NCBI GenBank assembly: GCA_001899285.1
Contig: MKWA01000002.1
Coordinates: 106,684 to 168,264 of the forward strand
Direction: 5' to 3'
Source of the DNA: Rhizobiales bacterium 64-17
GTDB lineage: Bacteria; Pseudomonadota; Alphaproteobacteria; Rhizobiales; Xanthobacteraceae
Length of the DNA stretch: 61,581 bases
The position numbers and the translations under genes are program-made. Positions 28,272 to 37,126 of this stretch are shown here, piece by piece (position 1 is the first letter of the stretch; the number at the start of each line of letters is the position of its first letter). The notes beneath the pieces were generated by a model that made no database searches, was not told the DNA's origin, and saw only the letters and a list, made by a program, of their open reading frames with translations.

Positions 28272-29119
28272 TGGCAACCGCCACTGACCACGCCGACTAT
28301 TGCGCCGATCTGGTGCGCCACGCCGATCGCGCGCGCTTCCTGTCGGCGCTCTATGCGCCGGAGCCGGCGCGCGGGCATCTCTACGCGCTCTATGCCTTCG
28401 ATGCAGAGATCGCAAAGATTGGCGATATCGTGCACGAGCCGATGGCCGGAGAAATCCGCTTGCAGTGGTGGCGTGACGTCATCGCCGGCGAGCGCGACAG
28501 TGAAGCCATGGCGAACCCGCTTGCGGCGGCCTTGCTCGCGGCCATGCGGCCGGCAAGCCTGCCGCAACAGCCCTTGCTCGATCTGATCGAGGCGCGCAGT
28601 TTCGATCTTTATCGCGATCCGATGGCCTCGGTCGACGCCTTCACCGGATACGCCGACAAGACCAGTGGCGTGATCATCGACCTCGCGGCGCGTCTGCTCT
28701 CCGGTTCGCTACTCGGTGCGATCCGCGAACACGTCGCCTTTGCCGATACAACGTTGCGGGAACTGGTAGCGATCGGGCAGCGTGCCGCGCACGGCCGGAT
28801 TTATCTACCGCTCGATCTCCTGCAACAATTCGGTGCCGATCCCGCCGAATTGCTTGCCGGACATGCGAATGCCGAACTGCGTGCGGCGATCGCCAATCTG
28901 GCGCTGCGCGCGCGGGGGCATCTCGACCGGGCGGAGACGATGCTGCCGCAGGTCGATGCGACGGCACTGCCGGCGCTGTTGCCGCTCGCCGGGGCACGCC
29001 GTCGTTTGCGGCGCCTGGAGCAATCCGCCGATCCGTTGCAGCCGGACGATCTTCCGCCGTGGCGGCGGCAATGGGCGATCTGGCGCGCGGCGCGCGATCC
29101 GCGCCGGCTGTTTCAATAA
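28271..29119 (+). CDS. Squalene/phytoene-synthase-family protein, NDUFAF6-like
   Basis: The 282-residue protein has the all-helical squalene/phytoene synthase fold: RFLSALYAPEPARGHLYALY, GEIRLQWWRDVIAGE, and LIEARSFDLYRDPMASVDAF. The first Asp-rich motif of true synthases (DxxxD) is degraded to FDAEIAKIGDIV, and the second is not evident, so a prenyl-condensing role is doubtful. The NDUFAF6 subgroup, a complex I assembly factor in mitochondria, has the same loss. Adjacency to the NDUFAF3-like gene supports that grouping. It ends overlapping by 7 bases the end of the convergent kinase-like gene. Confidence 0.82.
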   Translation: MATATDHADYCADLVRHADRARFLSALYAPEPARGHLYALYAFDAEIAKIGDIVHEPMAGEIRLQWWRDVIAGERDSEAMANPLAAALLAAMRPASLPQQPLLDLIEARSFDLYRDPMASVDAFTGYADKTSGVIIDLAARLLSGSLLGAIREHVAFADTTLRELVAIGQRAAHGRIYLPLDLLQQFGADPAELLAGHANAELRAAIANLALRARGHLDRAETMLPQVDATALPALLPLAGARRRLRRLEQSADPLQPDDLPPWRRQWAIWRAARDPRRLFQ

Positions 29120-30165
29120 GCGAAGCGGTCGCGCAGATTCTGCCGACCGGCGATGATCGCGGCCAATGTCTCGCGTTCGGCGTCATCCGCGATCAGCGGT
29201 TCGATCAGATCGAGCTGGTTCATGGCGACGAGTTGCAGCAGTTCCTGCCGCACCTCGCCGGCAGCGTTGCGCGGCAGCCGCGCGACGATTTGCACGCGCT
29301 CCGGCGGGGTGATCCCGGCGTCGATCACGCGCAAGGCATCGGCTTCGGCGACACCGTCGGCTTCGATAAAGGCGTAAAGTCCGGTGCCGGCGCGCCGATC
29401 AGGATAGGTGACGACGGCAACGCCGCGCACGCCGGGCAGCATGCCGATCCGTTGCGCGATGCGCGGCGCATCCTCGATCAGCCGCTTGCCGCCGCCCTCG
29501 CGGTCGGTGAAACGGAACACGCCGCGGGTGATCGCGTAATAGACCTTCTTGCCCGTTGCCATCCAGACGCGGGTGACGAGGCTTTTGCGCGCCAGGATCT
29601 TGCGTTCCATCGGCGTCAGCGCATCGGGCACATAGCGCCGCTTGTGCTTGAGCAGATGCCGCAGGTCTTCATACGCGGCGACGCGGAACAGCTTGCCGCG
29701 GCGGGAGAACCGCCCGGCGAGCTGAAAGTCGGTCAGCATGCAGCGGCCGTCCGGCGTGCGCAGCCAGTTCTGTTCCTTGGCGAGATCGTTGTGGCAGATG
29801 CCGGCGCGATGCAGTTTGCGCAGCACCGCCTTGGCCGAGCGGAAATAGCCAAGGTCATCATGCGGCTTGGCGATATGCAGCGCGACGCCGTCAATCCAGC
29901 CGCGCACCAGCGCGTGTGACGTGGCGGCGAGCAGCGGCGTGGCGATACCGAGTGGGCCCGCGGCGGCAAGCGCGCGCCTCTCGCGATTGAACAGGATGTG
30001 CGCCAGCGGCGCCGACCACCACGGCACCTCATCGAGGCGGCGCAGCACGGCATCGACCTCGCCGCGGTCGGTGCGGAAGCGGCCGCGTTCGATGGTCGAG
30101 AACACGTCGCGCTTGAGCACGACGCCGTTCTGCCAGCGTGCCATCAGGTCGGTGTGCGCGGTCAT
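29113..30165 (-). CDS. Kinase-like protein with C-terminal ANL (AMP-ligase C-domain)-like region
   Basis: Residues about 60-175 resemble a RIO/KdkA-type protein kinase fold: the catalytic loop is [14 protein letters not shown] (H125-x-D127, N133) and the metal Asp is in MLTDFQLAG (D146). The N-lobe lysine is not obvious. Residues about 240-315 resemble the mobile C-terminal domain of acyl-CoA and acyl-AMP ligases: [41 protein letters not shown] and [10 protein letters not shown]. In active ligases the last motif is LPRxxxGK with a catalytic Lys; here that position is Glu304. The gene overlaps trmFO by 4 bases and is likely its operon partner. Substrate unknown. Confidence 0.72.
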   Translation of the reverse strand: MTAHTDLMARWQNGVVLKRDVFSTIERGRFRTDRGEVDAVLRRLDEVPWWSAPLAHILFNRERRALAAAGPLGIATPLLAATSHALVRGWIDGVALHIAKPHDDLGYFRSAKAVLRKLHRAGICHNDLAKEQNWLRTPDGRCMLTDFQLAGRFSRRGKLFRVAAYEDLRHLLKHKRRYVPDALTPMERKILARKSLVTRVWMATGKKVYYAITRGVFRFTDREGGGKRLIEDAPRIAQRIGMLPGVRGVAVVTYPDRRAGTGLYAFIEADGVAEADALRVIDAGITPPERVQIVARLPRNAAGEVRQELLQLVAMNQLDLIEPLIADDAERETLAAIIAGRQNLRDRFAY

Positions 30166-31571
30166 TCGGCGGCCGCCGCCGGTGCGCCGGCGATCCAGGC
30201 TTGCAGATCGGCGAGTGCACGCCGGGTCAGCGCCTGCTTCTTGGCGACGGTGCGCTCATTGGCGCGCAGGCGCTTGCCGTCCGGGCCTTTTTTCGGCGCG
30301 TCGTGCAGCGGCGGGAACAGGCCGAAATTGACATTCATCGGCTGGAACGAGCGCGGCCCGGCGTCGATTGTTTCGAGATGACCGCCGGTGATGTGGTTGA
30401 GCAGCGCGCCGTGCGCGGTCGTGACCGGCGGCGGGCTGACCGGTTCGCCGCGCCGCTCGGCGGCGGCAAAGCGCGCCGCCATCAGGCCAACGGCGGAGGA
30501 TTCCACATAGCCCTCGCAGCCGGTGATCTGTCCGGCGAAGCGCAGCCGCGGCATCGCTTTCAGCCGCAACGACGCGTCGAGCAGCCGGGGCGAGTTGAGA
30601 TAGGTGTTGCGGTGCAGGCCGCCGAGGCGGGCGAATTCCGCGTGTTCGAGGCCGGGGATGGTGCGGAACACGCGCACTTGTTCGCTGTGCTTCAGCTTGG
30701 TCTGGAAGCCGACGATGTTAAACAGCGTGCCGAGCTTGTTGTCCTGGCGAAGCTGCACAACCGCGTAAGCCTTCTCGGTTGGCTTGTGCGCGTTGGTCAG
30801 CCCCATCGGCTTCATCGGGCCATGGCGCAGCGTTTCGGGGCCGCGCTCCGCCATCACCTCGATCGGCAGGCAGCCGTCGAAATACGGCGTCGAGGCTTCC
30901 CAGTCGTGGAACGACACCCGCTCGCCGGTGATCAGCGCGTTGACGAAGGCTTCGTACTGCGTGCGGTCCATCGGGCAGTTGATGTAGTCGGCGCCGGATT
31001 TGTCGTAGCGCGACTGGAACCAGGCGACCGACATGTCGATGGACTCGCGGTGCACGATTGGCGCCAGTGCGTCGAAGAAGGCGAGGGACTCTTCGCCACT
31101 CAGGGTGCGGACCGCGTCGGCCAGCGCCGGCGAGGTCAGGGGGCCGGTCGCGACGATGACGCTGTCCCAGTCCTCGGGCGGCAATCCCGCCACTTCGGAC
31201 CGGTCGATCGTCACCAGCGGATGCGCTTCCAGCGCGGCAGTGACGGCGGCGGAAAAGCCGTCGCGGTCGACGGCGAGCGCGCTACCGGCCGGCACCTGAT
31301 GCGCATCGGCGGTGCGCATGATCAGCGAGCCAAGGAGCCGCATCTCCGCATGCAGCAGGCCGACGGCATTGTTCGCAGCGTCGTCGGAGCGGAAGGAGTT
31401 GGAGCAGACCAGTTCGGCGAGGCCGCCGGTCTTGTGCGCGGCCGTGGCGCGGACCGGGCGCATCTCGTGCAGCACGACCGGCACGCCCCGTTCCGCGAGT
31501 TGCCACGCAGCTTCCGAGCCGGCGAGGCCGCCGCCGATGACATGGACAGGTTTCTGAGGGGGCGCTGACAT
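30162..31571 (-). CDS. trmFO: Folate-dependent tRNA (m5U54) methyltransferase TrmFO
   Basis: TrmFO methylates U54 of the tRNA T-loop with methylenetetrahydrofolate and FAD. The 469-residue protein opens with the FAD-binding [20 protein letters not shown] and HEMRP, then contains [32 protein letters not shown], and [20 protein letters not shown]. Full length. I chose ATG 31571 rather than a TTG at 31580. It is the first gene of a short minus-strand unit with the kinase-like gene. Confidence 0.95.
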   Translation of the reverse strand: MSAPPQKPVHVIGGGLAGSEAAWQLAERGVPVVLHEMRPVRATAAHKTGGLAELVCSNSFRSDDAANNAVGLLHAEMRLLGSLIMRTADAHQVPAGSALAVDRDGFSAAVTAALEAHPLVTIDRSEVAGLPPEDWDSVIVATGPLTSPALADAVRTLSGEESLAFFDALAPIVHRESIDMSVAWFQSRYDKSGADYINCPMDRTQYEAFVNALITGERVSFHDWEASTPYFDGCLPIEVMAERGPETLRHGPMKPMGLTNAHKPTEKAYAVVQLRQDNKLGTLFNIVGFQTKLKHSEQVRVFRTIPGLEHAEFARLGGLHRNTYLNSPRLLDASLRLKAMPRLRFAGQITGCEGYVESSAVGLMAARFAAAERRGEPVSPPPVTTAHGALLNHITGGHLETIDAGPRSFQPMNVNFGLFPPLHDAPKKGPDGKRLRANERTVAKKQALTRRALADLQAWIAGAPAAAAE

Positions 31572-31584
31572 GCGCGGCAACCTA

Positions 31585-31633
31585 GAGCATGATCCCGAAA
31601 AGTGTGAAGCGGTTTTCGGAAAAGATCATGCTC
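31585..31633. repeat. Palindromic intergenic repeat (GAGCATGATC family)
   Basis: Perfect outer arms GAGCATGATC (31585-31594) and GATCATGCTC (31624-31633) enclose perfect inner arms CCGAAAA (31595-31601) and TTTTCGG (31613-31619). The 49-base unit would form a near-continuous hairpin on either strand. Its form matches a dispersed palindrome common in Bradyrhizobium and related genomes. It lies just upstream of trmFO. Confidence 0.75.
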
Positions 31634-31732
31634 AAACAAGGAACTAAAAGCAGGATGACGATGGCAAGAAACGCCATCCCGCTTGAGGTGCGGCGCATCG
31701 GTGCGGCACCCGGCTTTTGCGGCTCATCAACG

Positions 31733-31766
31733 AAAAACGCCCGCAAGACCGGGGTCTTGGCGGGCG
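31733..31766 (-). terminator. Intrinsic terminator after the DUF1127 gene
   Basis: On the minus strand CGCCCGCCAAGACC (31766-31753) pairs with GGTCTTGCGGGCG (31750-31738) with a single-base bulge and then GTTTTTC. It sits 28 bases after the DUF1127 stop and closes that single-gene unit. Confidence 0.75.
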
Positions 31767-31793
31767 CTTTCGATCGTTTGGAGGACGACGAAG

Positions 31794-31946
31794 TTAGGCG
31801 TTCGCGGCCTTCCAGGCGACGGTCGGGATTTCCGACCGGCTGATGCCGATGTCGGCGAGCTCACGGTCGCCGAGGCGGGACAGCTCGTTCAGGCTGCGGT
31901 TGTAGCGGCGCCAGGCCTGCAGGAAACGGATGATGGTGATGAACAT
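31794..31946 (-). CDS. DUF1127 (YjiS-like) small protein
   Basis: A 50-residue Arg-rich protein with the full DUF1127 signature: WRRYNRSLNELSRLGDRELA and DIGISRSEI. Such proteins are stress-regulated in alphaproteobacteria and bear on phosphate and carbon metabolism or small-RNA control (established for Agrobacterium and Rhodobacter members). Start ATG 31946 has GAGGA about 9 bases upstream; upstream in-frame codons to 31982 are not family-like. It has its own terminator. Confidence 0.88.
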   Translation of the reverse strand: MFITIIRFLQAWRRYNRSLNELSRLGDRELADIGISRSEIPTVAWKAANA

Positions 31947-31982
31947 GGTCTTGGTCCTCTGTCTTTCTGGCCGGACGATCAC

Positions 31983-32348
31983 CCGGTCAACTCATGGCGG
32001 ATACATAGACCATGATACCGCGTTGCAAAAGGAACTATATTGCGGTGCAGCTACTCCCAAAACGCATGACTAAAAGTAACAATTCTTAATCAGAACGTCC
32101 ATTAACCGTGCCATTTCTCCAAAATATCCGAGATTGGAATTATTATTTCAAAAAATAGCTCATCTGGATATGCGAATCATGTGTCGCGGGTGTGACAGGA
32201 GCATGGCTGCGGCTATGCACCGCAGCGGCTCCAAGAATTCAACTTTCGGCCGATTTCCCTTTGTTGCGCATCAAAAGCGGCAGTTTTGGCGCAAAGTCGC
32301 GTTGCCGGGTCCAAAAAGCCGATAAACTCGCGAAACGGCGGGGGCTCC
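31983..32348. other. AT-richer intergenic region between DUF1127 and solute-binding protein genes
   Basis: 366 bases with no supportable gene. The part from 32020 to 32180 is much richer in A and T than the rest of the window, for example TTATTATTTC at about 32140. It must hold the divergent promoters of DUF1127 (minus) and the solute-binding gene (plus). No clear -35/-10 pair or terminator was identified by eye. Confidence 0.5.
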
Positions 32349-33134
32349 ATGAATCAGAGACGAAACGGTATTTTGAGCGTTGCGGGCGGCATCGGAGCCC
32401 TGTTTTGGCTCGCCTTGGCCCAGCCAGGCGCCGCGGCCGAGCTGAAGGTGTTGAGCGCCGGGGCATTCAAGCAGGTGGTTCTCGCTTTGGTGCCGGACTT
32501 CGAGCGGCAGACCGGCCACAAGGTCACGGTGGACAATGATACCGCCGGCGGGCTGACCAAGCGGATCGAAGCCGGCGAGGTCTTCGACGTCGCCGTCATC
32601 ACGCCGCGTGCGGTCGATGACTTGATTGCCAAAGGCAAGATTGTGCCGGGCAGCCGGATCGCGCTGGCGACCGTCGGCATCGGCGTCGTGGTCAAGGAGG
32701 GCGCGCCACGTCCGGATATCTCCACGCTCGAAGCCTTCAAGAATGCGCTGCTGGCGGCCAAGACCGTTGCCTATATCGATCCGGCGAGCGGCGGATCGAG
32801 CGGGATCTATCTCGACAAGCTGTTCGAGCGCATGGGCATCGCCGGCGAGATCCGTCCGAAAGCGAAACTCAAGCGCGGCGGCTATGTGGCGGATCTGATC
32901 GCCAGCGGCGAGGCGGAACTGGGCATTCACCAGATCAGCGAGATCGTGCCGGTGCGCGGTGTCACCCTGGTCGGACCGTTGCCGAAGGAAATCCAGAACA
33001 TCACGACCTATGCCGGCGGTCTGTCGAGCGGCAGCAAGGCGCCGATTGAAGCGCGGCAGTTGCTGGAAGCCTTGCACGACGCCAAGGCGGCGGAGGTGCT
33101 CAAGAGCAAGGGCATGGAGCCCGCGGGTTCATAA
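32349..33134 (+). CDS. ModA-like extracellular solute-binding protein
   Basis: A 261-residue exported protein with a signal peptide (about residues 1-30, SVAGGIGALFWLALAQPGAA) and a mature start AELKVLSAGAFKQVVLAL typical of the molybdate-binding (ModA/type 2 periplasmic) group. It also has VDNDTAGGLTKRIEAGEVFD and YIDPASGGSSGIYLDKLFE. There is no ABC permease or ATPase nearby, so this is an orphan binding protein; its ligand need not be molybdate. It is followed by an MFS gene after 13 bases, probably one transcript. Confidence 0.82.
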   Translation: MNQRRNGILSVAGGIGALFWLALAQPGAAAELKVLSAGAFKQVVLALVPDFERQTGHKVTVDNDTAGGLTKRIEAGEVFDVAVITPRAVDDLIAKGKIVPGSRIALATVGIGVVVKEGAPRPDISTLEAFKNALLAAKTVAYIDPASGGSSGIYLDKLFERMGIAGEIRPKAKLKRGGYVADLIASGEAELGIHQISEIVPVRGVTLVGPLPKEIQNITTYAGGLSSGSKAPIEARQLLEALHDAKAAEVLKSKGMEPAGS

Positions 33135-33147
33135 GGAGCCCGGACGG

Positions 33148-34320
33148 GTGTCGTCGAAAACGACCGCGATCATCGCCCTCGGCATTGTCCAGATTCTCGC
33201 CTGGGGCTCGTCGTTCTATGTCCCCGCGGTGTTCGCGCCGGCGATGGCGGCGGAGCTTGGCTGGCCACTCGGTGTGCTGGTCGGTGGGCTGACCTTTGGC
33301 CTGCTGATCGCCGGGCTGATCTCGCCGCGGGTCGGTCGCTTCGTGCAGGATCACGGCGGCCGTCCGGTTCTCACGGTCAGTTCTCTGACGTTCGCCGCCG
33401 GCCTTGGAGCGATCGCCGTCGCGACGGTGCTGCCGGTTTATTTCATCGGCTGGACGCTGATCGGCGTCGGCATGGGGACCGGTCTTTACGACGCGGTGTT
33501 CGCCGCGCTCGGCCGCCGCTATGGCGCCGACGCGCGCGGCGCAATCGCGAGCCTCACGCTGATCGGCGGTTTTGCCAGCACCGTGTGCTGGCCGTTCAGC
33601 GCGCTCCTGATCGATGCGGTCGGCTGGCGCTCGGCCGCTGCCATCTACGCCGTGCTGCATCTGGCGGTGGGGCTGCCGCTGCAGTTGTGGGCTTTTCGCG
33701 GATCTGACCCGCCGTTGCCGGCACGTGCCGATCCGCAGCACACCGCGCCGCTGCGCGGCGCACGCGATCGGCTGATGCTGGTGCTGATCGCCGGCAGCCT
33801 CACGATCGTCAACGCCATTGGTGCGCTGCTGGTGGTCAATCTGCTGATCGTCCTGCAGGCGCTCGGTGCCGGCGCGGCTACTGCGATCTGGCTTGGCACG
33901 ATTTTCGGGCCGTCGCAGGTCGTCGTGCGGCTGCTCGAAAACCTGTTCGGCAATCGCTATCATCCGGCCTGGACCATGGTCGGCAGCGGCATCCTCATCG
34001 TCGCCGGTCTCGCGATCCTGCTGGCCGGGTGGCCGGGTTTCGCGTTGGCCATTTTTCTGTTCGGCGGCGGCTATGGTGTGTCCTGGATCGCGCGAGGCAC
34101 CTTGCCGCTCACGATATTCGGGCCGGAGCGGTTCCCGCGCGTGATGGGGCTGATCGCGTTCCCAAGTCTGATCGCCCAGGCACTGGCGCCGTTGGTTGGT
34201 GCGTCGCTGCTGACAGTGATCGGGGTTCATACGACTTTGGTCGCGATCCTGATCGCTGCGACGATCAATCTTCTCATCGTCGTTGCGATTTTCATGCTAT
34301 GCCGCCGCGACGAAACCTGA
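33148..34320 (+). CDS. Major facilitator superfamily transporter
   Basis: The 390-residue protein has about 12 membrane helices. It starts with IIALGIVQILAWGSSFYVPA, and the loop 2-3 motif-A region reads VGRFVQDHGGRPVL. Start is GTG 33148 with AAGGAG nine bases upstream; the open frame continues upstream inside the solute-binding gene and is rejected. Substrate unknown. It sits between the binding protein and the MaoC gene, a plausible transport/catabolic unit. Confidence 0.87.
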   Translation: MSSKTTAIIALGIVQILAWGSSFYVPAVFAPAMAAELGWPLGVLVGGLTFGLLIAGLISPRVGRFVQDHGGRPVLTVSSLTFAAGLGAIAVATVLPVYFIGWTLIGVGMGTGLYDAVFAALGRRYGADARGAIASLTLIGGFASTVCWPFSALLIDAVGWRSAAAIYAVLHLAVGLPLQLWAFRGSDPPLPARADPQHTAPLRGARDRLMLVLIAGSLTIVNAIGALLVVNLLIVLQALGAGAATAIWLGTIFGPSQVVVRLLENLFGNRYHPAWTMVGSGILIVAGLAILLAGWPGFALAIFLFGGGYGVSWIARGTLPLTIFGPERFPRVMGLIAFPSLIAQALAPLVGASLLTVIGVHTTLVAILIAATINLLIVVAIFMLCRRDET

Positions 34321-34330
34321 GAGGCCGACG

Positions 34331-34783
34331 ATGCTGGCGCTGCGCACGTTGTTTTTCGAGGATTTGTCGGTCGGCATGACCGAGCGTCTGTCGAAGACGG
34401 TGGACGCGTCCGACGTGGTTGGCTTCGCCGCGATCAGCGGCGACCGCAACCCGATTCATCTGTCCGAGCATTTCGCCGCCAAGACGCCGTTCGGCACGCG
34501 GATCGCGCACGGCCTTTACACCGCGAGTCTGATCTCCGCCGTGCTCGGCACGCGGCTTCCCGGTCCCGGCGCTGTCTATATGTCGCAGACTTTGAATTTC
34601 CGTGCCCCGGTGAAGATCGGCGACACCGTGGATGTCATCGTCGAAGTAATCGATCTCGTACCGGAAAAGCACCGCGCGCGGCTCTCCTGTATCTGCAAGG
34701 TCGATGGCGAAGTTGTGCTCGACGGCGAGGCGTTGGTGAAGGTGCCAACGGCGACCGCCGAGCGGCCGCTGCCGAAGCTGTAG
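34331..34783 (+). CDS. MaoC-like (R)-enoyl-CoA hydratase
   Basis: A hot-dog-fold protein of 150 residues. The hydratase signature FAAISGDRNPIHLSEHFA contains the catalytic Asp and His, followed by HGLYTASLISAVLGTRLPGP and LNFRAPVKIGDTV. Such proteins hydrate trans-2-enoyl-CoA to (R)-3-hydroxyacyl-CoA, feeding polyhydroxyalkanoate or breaking down acyl chains (PhaJ type). Start ATG 34331 is 10 bases after the MFS stop. Confidence 0.87.
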   Translation: MLALRTLFFEDLSVGMTERLSKTVDASDVVGFAAISGDRNPIHLSEHFAAKTPFGTRIAHGLYTASLISAVLGTRLPGPGAVYMSQTLNFRAPVKIGDTVDVIVEVIDLVPEKHRARLSCICKVDGEVVLDGEALVKVPTATAERPLPKL

Positions 34784-34902
34784 CGCGCAAACACAGCAGG
34801 CCGAGGCGTTTAGGTTAATTCCAGTGTTTATGCCGGCTGGCTTGAAAATATCCCGTCGATCGCGAGAGATGGTTCCATCTCATCCTGAGGCTGCGATCCG
34901 CC

Positions 34903-35148
34903 ATGACCAAATTCTTCCATTCTCCTGCCGCGACCGCAGTGACGGCTGCCGCTGTTGTCGCCATGACTGCGCTGATGACCATCCCTGCGTCGGCGCAGCC
35001 GCTGCGCGAACGGGCACACGGTGCGGCGATCTGCGTCGCGCCGGGCAAGGTCACCTGCGCGCCGGCGCGTTACGCCCAGGCCGGCGACGCCTGCGCCTGC
35101 AAGGATATGTTCGGTAAGCTCGTGCGCGGTCGCGTCGCCTGGAAATAA
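34903..35148 (+). CDS. Small secreted cysteine-containing protein
   Basis: An 81-residue protein with a signal peptide (about residues 1-31, VTAAAVVAMTALMTIPASAQ) and a 50-residue mature part with four cysteines: ICVAPGKVTCAPA and AGDACACKDMFGK. The cysteine spacing suggests two disulfides or a metal site in the periplasm. I do not recognise a named family. It converges with mgtE, 6 bases between stops. Confidence 0.65.
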   Translation: MTKFFHSPAATAVTAAAVVAMTALMTIPASAQPLRERAHGAAICVAPGKVTCAPARYAQAGDACACKDMFGKLVRGRVAWK

Positions 35149-35154
35149 GCGACG

Positions 35155-36528
35155 TTACAAGAGGGTACCGCGCAGGAAGATCAATGCGACGGTGAAATAG
35201 ATCACCAGGCCGGTGACATCGACCAGTGTGGCGACGAACGGCGCCGACGCGCTCGCCGGATCGAGCCGGATGCTCTTGAGCAGGAACGGCAGCATCGCGC
35301 CGACCAGCGAGCCGAAGCCGACGATGCCGATCAGCGTGACCGCGACGGTCGCCGCGATCAAAACCCAGTACGGGCCATAATCGTAGAGACCGGCCATCTG
35401 CCAGATGGTGATGCGGGCGACGCCGATCACGCCGAGGAAAGCGCCGAGCGTCAGCCCGGTCGGCAGTTCGCGCAGCGCGATCTTCCACCAGTCGCGCAAC
35501 TTTACCTCGCCGAGTGCGAGCGCGCGGATCAGCAGCGAGGTCGCCTGCGATCCAGAGTTGCCGCCGGAACTCATGATCAGCGGGATGAACAGCGTCAGCA
35601 CCACGGCCTTTTCGAGTTCGCTCTCGAAGTGCTGCATGGCGCTGGCGGTGAGCATCTCGCCGATGAACAGGATGCAGAGCCAGCCGCCGCGTTTGCGCAG
35701 CATCTCGATGAAGCCGATCTGCATGTAGCTGTCTTCGAGCGCCGCGACGCCGCCAAATTTCTGAACGTCCTCGGTGCCTTCCTCGATGATCGCGTCGACG
35801 ATGTCGTCGACGGTGACAATCCCGAGCATTTGCTGGTTGCGATTGACCACCGGGATCGCCAGCAAATCGTGGCGGGTGATCAACCGTGCCACGTCCTCGC
35901 GATCCATGGTCACGGGGCTGGTGACCGGATGGTCGTCGCGGGCGACGGTGAGGATATTCGCCGCCGGATCGGCGGTGATCAGCCGCCGTAACGAGACGGC
36001 CCGCAGCAGCGTCCGGCGCAGCGGCTCGAGCACATAGATTGCATAGATGGTTTCGCGGGTGCGCTCGACCTTGCGGATGTGATCGAGGGTCTGGGCCACG
36101 GTCCAGTCGGCGGGAACGCTGACATATTCCGTGGTCATCAGCGCGCCGGCGGTGTTGGGCGGATAGGCGAGCAGTTGCTCGATCGCGCCGCGCGCCTCCG
36201 GCTCCAGTAGCGCGAGCAGCCGTGCCGCGTCGGGTTTCGGCAGTTCGTGGAAGATGTCCGTGGCGCGGTCGTTGGACATATGCCCGAGCACGGACGCGGC
36301 CAGTGGCTCCGGCAGAGCGAGGATCAGTTCCTCGGCGGCATGAAGTTCCGGCTGGTCGAAGATTTCGATCAGCTTGTCCTGGGGCAGGAGGCGGAGCACC
36401 GCGGCGGCGGTGTCGGTGTCCTGCTGATTGAGGACTTCGATGATGTCGGCGGCGAGCCGGGGGGCGAGGCGAGCCGCCTCCTGCTGCGGATCGCGCAGCA
36501 CGTCATCGCTGAGGAGTTCGTCGGACAT
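35155..36528 (-). CDS. mgtE: Magnesium transporter MgtE
   Basis: MgtE is a Mg2+-gated Mg2+ channel. The 457-residue protein has the superhelical N domain (LAADIIEVLNQQDTDTAAAV and LGHMSNDRATDIFHELPKPD), two CBS domains (about 140-265, TEYVSVPADWTVAQTLDHIR and TRHDLLAIPVVNRNQQMLGI), and a five-helix membrane domain with MSSGGNSGSQATSLLIRALA, the conserved ion-pore stretch. Start ATG 36528 has GAGGTGAG just upstream; extension to 36675 is not family-like. No M-box-like leader was recognised in the 245 bases upstream. Confidence 0.94.
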   Translation of the reverse strand: MSDELLSDDVLRDPQQEAARLAPRLAADIIEVLNQQDTDTAAAVLRLLPQDKLIEIFDQPELHAAEELILALPEPLAASVLGHMSNDRATDIFHELPKPDAARLLALLEPEARGAIEQLLAYPPNTAGALMTTEYVSVPADWTVAQTLDHIRKVERTRETIYAIYVLEPLRRTLLRAVSLRRLITADPAANILTVARDDHPVTSPVTMDREDVARLITRHDLLAIPVVNRNQQMLGIVTVDDIVDAIIEEGTEDVQKFGGVAALEDSYMQIGFIEMLRKRGGWLCILFIGEMLTASAMQHFESELEKAVVLTLFIPLIMSSGGNSGSQATSLLIRALALGEVKLRDWWKIALRELPTGLTLGAFLGVIGVARITIWQMAGLYDYGPYWVLIAATVAVTLIGIVGFGSLVGAMLPFLLKSIRLDPASASAPFVATLVDVTGLVIYFTVALIFLRGTLL

Positions 36529-36773
36529 ATAGCTCACCTCGGGCCACGGGGGCGGGGTGAGCCGGAGCGGATCAACCCGCCGCGCGCCGCGGCTGTTTCG
36601 ACATTCGGCTACTAGGGCCGCTGGGCATCGGGGGTTGGTGATCCTTGAAGAGGGGCAACGCGTGCCGCACAGCAAAGCATGTCGCGGCTGAATGGGACGT
36701 GAACCCTGAGCGTCACGCTGTCAAGAAAAAGCGCGGTTATCTTCTCGCGATATCCGCCGCGCGATCCGCAGCG

Positions 36774-37049
36774 TCAGGCGAGCAGATCCTGCCATTCGGG
36801 GTGCTTCTCGATATAGCCGCGGATGAAGGGGCAGCGCGGCACCACCTTGAGCCCGCGGTCCCGGACCTGCGCCAGCGCGCCTTTCGCCAGGCGCGAGCCG
36901 ATGCCGCGGCCGGCCAACGCGTCCGGCACTTCGGTATGGATGAAGGTGATCACGCCGGGCGCCAGCGAATAGACGGCGATGGCCAGATGGCCGTCGACCT
37001 CCAGTTCAAAGCGATGGCGGGCAGGGTTATCGCGGACGTCATCTGACAT
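36774..37049 (-). CDS. Small GNAT N-acetyltransferase-like protein (COG2388/NATD1 type), copy 1
   Basis: A 91-residue minimal GNAT: FELEVDGHLAIAVYSLAPGV, ITFIHTEVPDALAGRGIGSR (acetyl-CoA loop RGIGSR), LAKGALAQVRDRGLKVVPRC and PFIRGYIEKHPEWQDLLA. These small Gcn5-like proteins are widespread but mostly uncharacterised. A paralogue lies at 40539-40823 on the same strand. Confidence 0.85.
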   Translation of the reverse strand: MSDDVRDNPARHRFELEVDGHLAIAVYSLAPGVITFIHTEVPDALAGRGIGSRLAKGALAQVRDRGLKVVPRCPFIRGYIEKHPEWQDLLA

Positions 37050-37126
37050 GGTGCGAAACGGGGCAAGGTTGACGATGCCCCGTCATCGCGCGGCAGCCTG
37101 CCGATGGCAAGAGCGACCAAGGTCGC

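Noticed and set aside
36696-36724. Minus-strand TTGACA upstream of mgtE as a promoter
   Set aside because: No acceptable -10 hexamer occurs 15-18 bases downstream on that strand.
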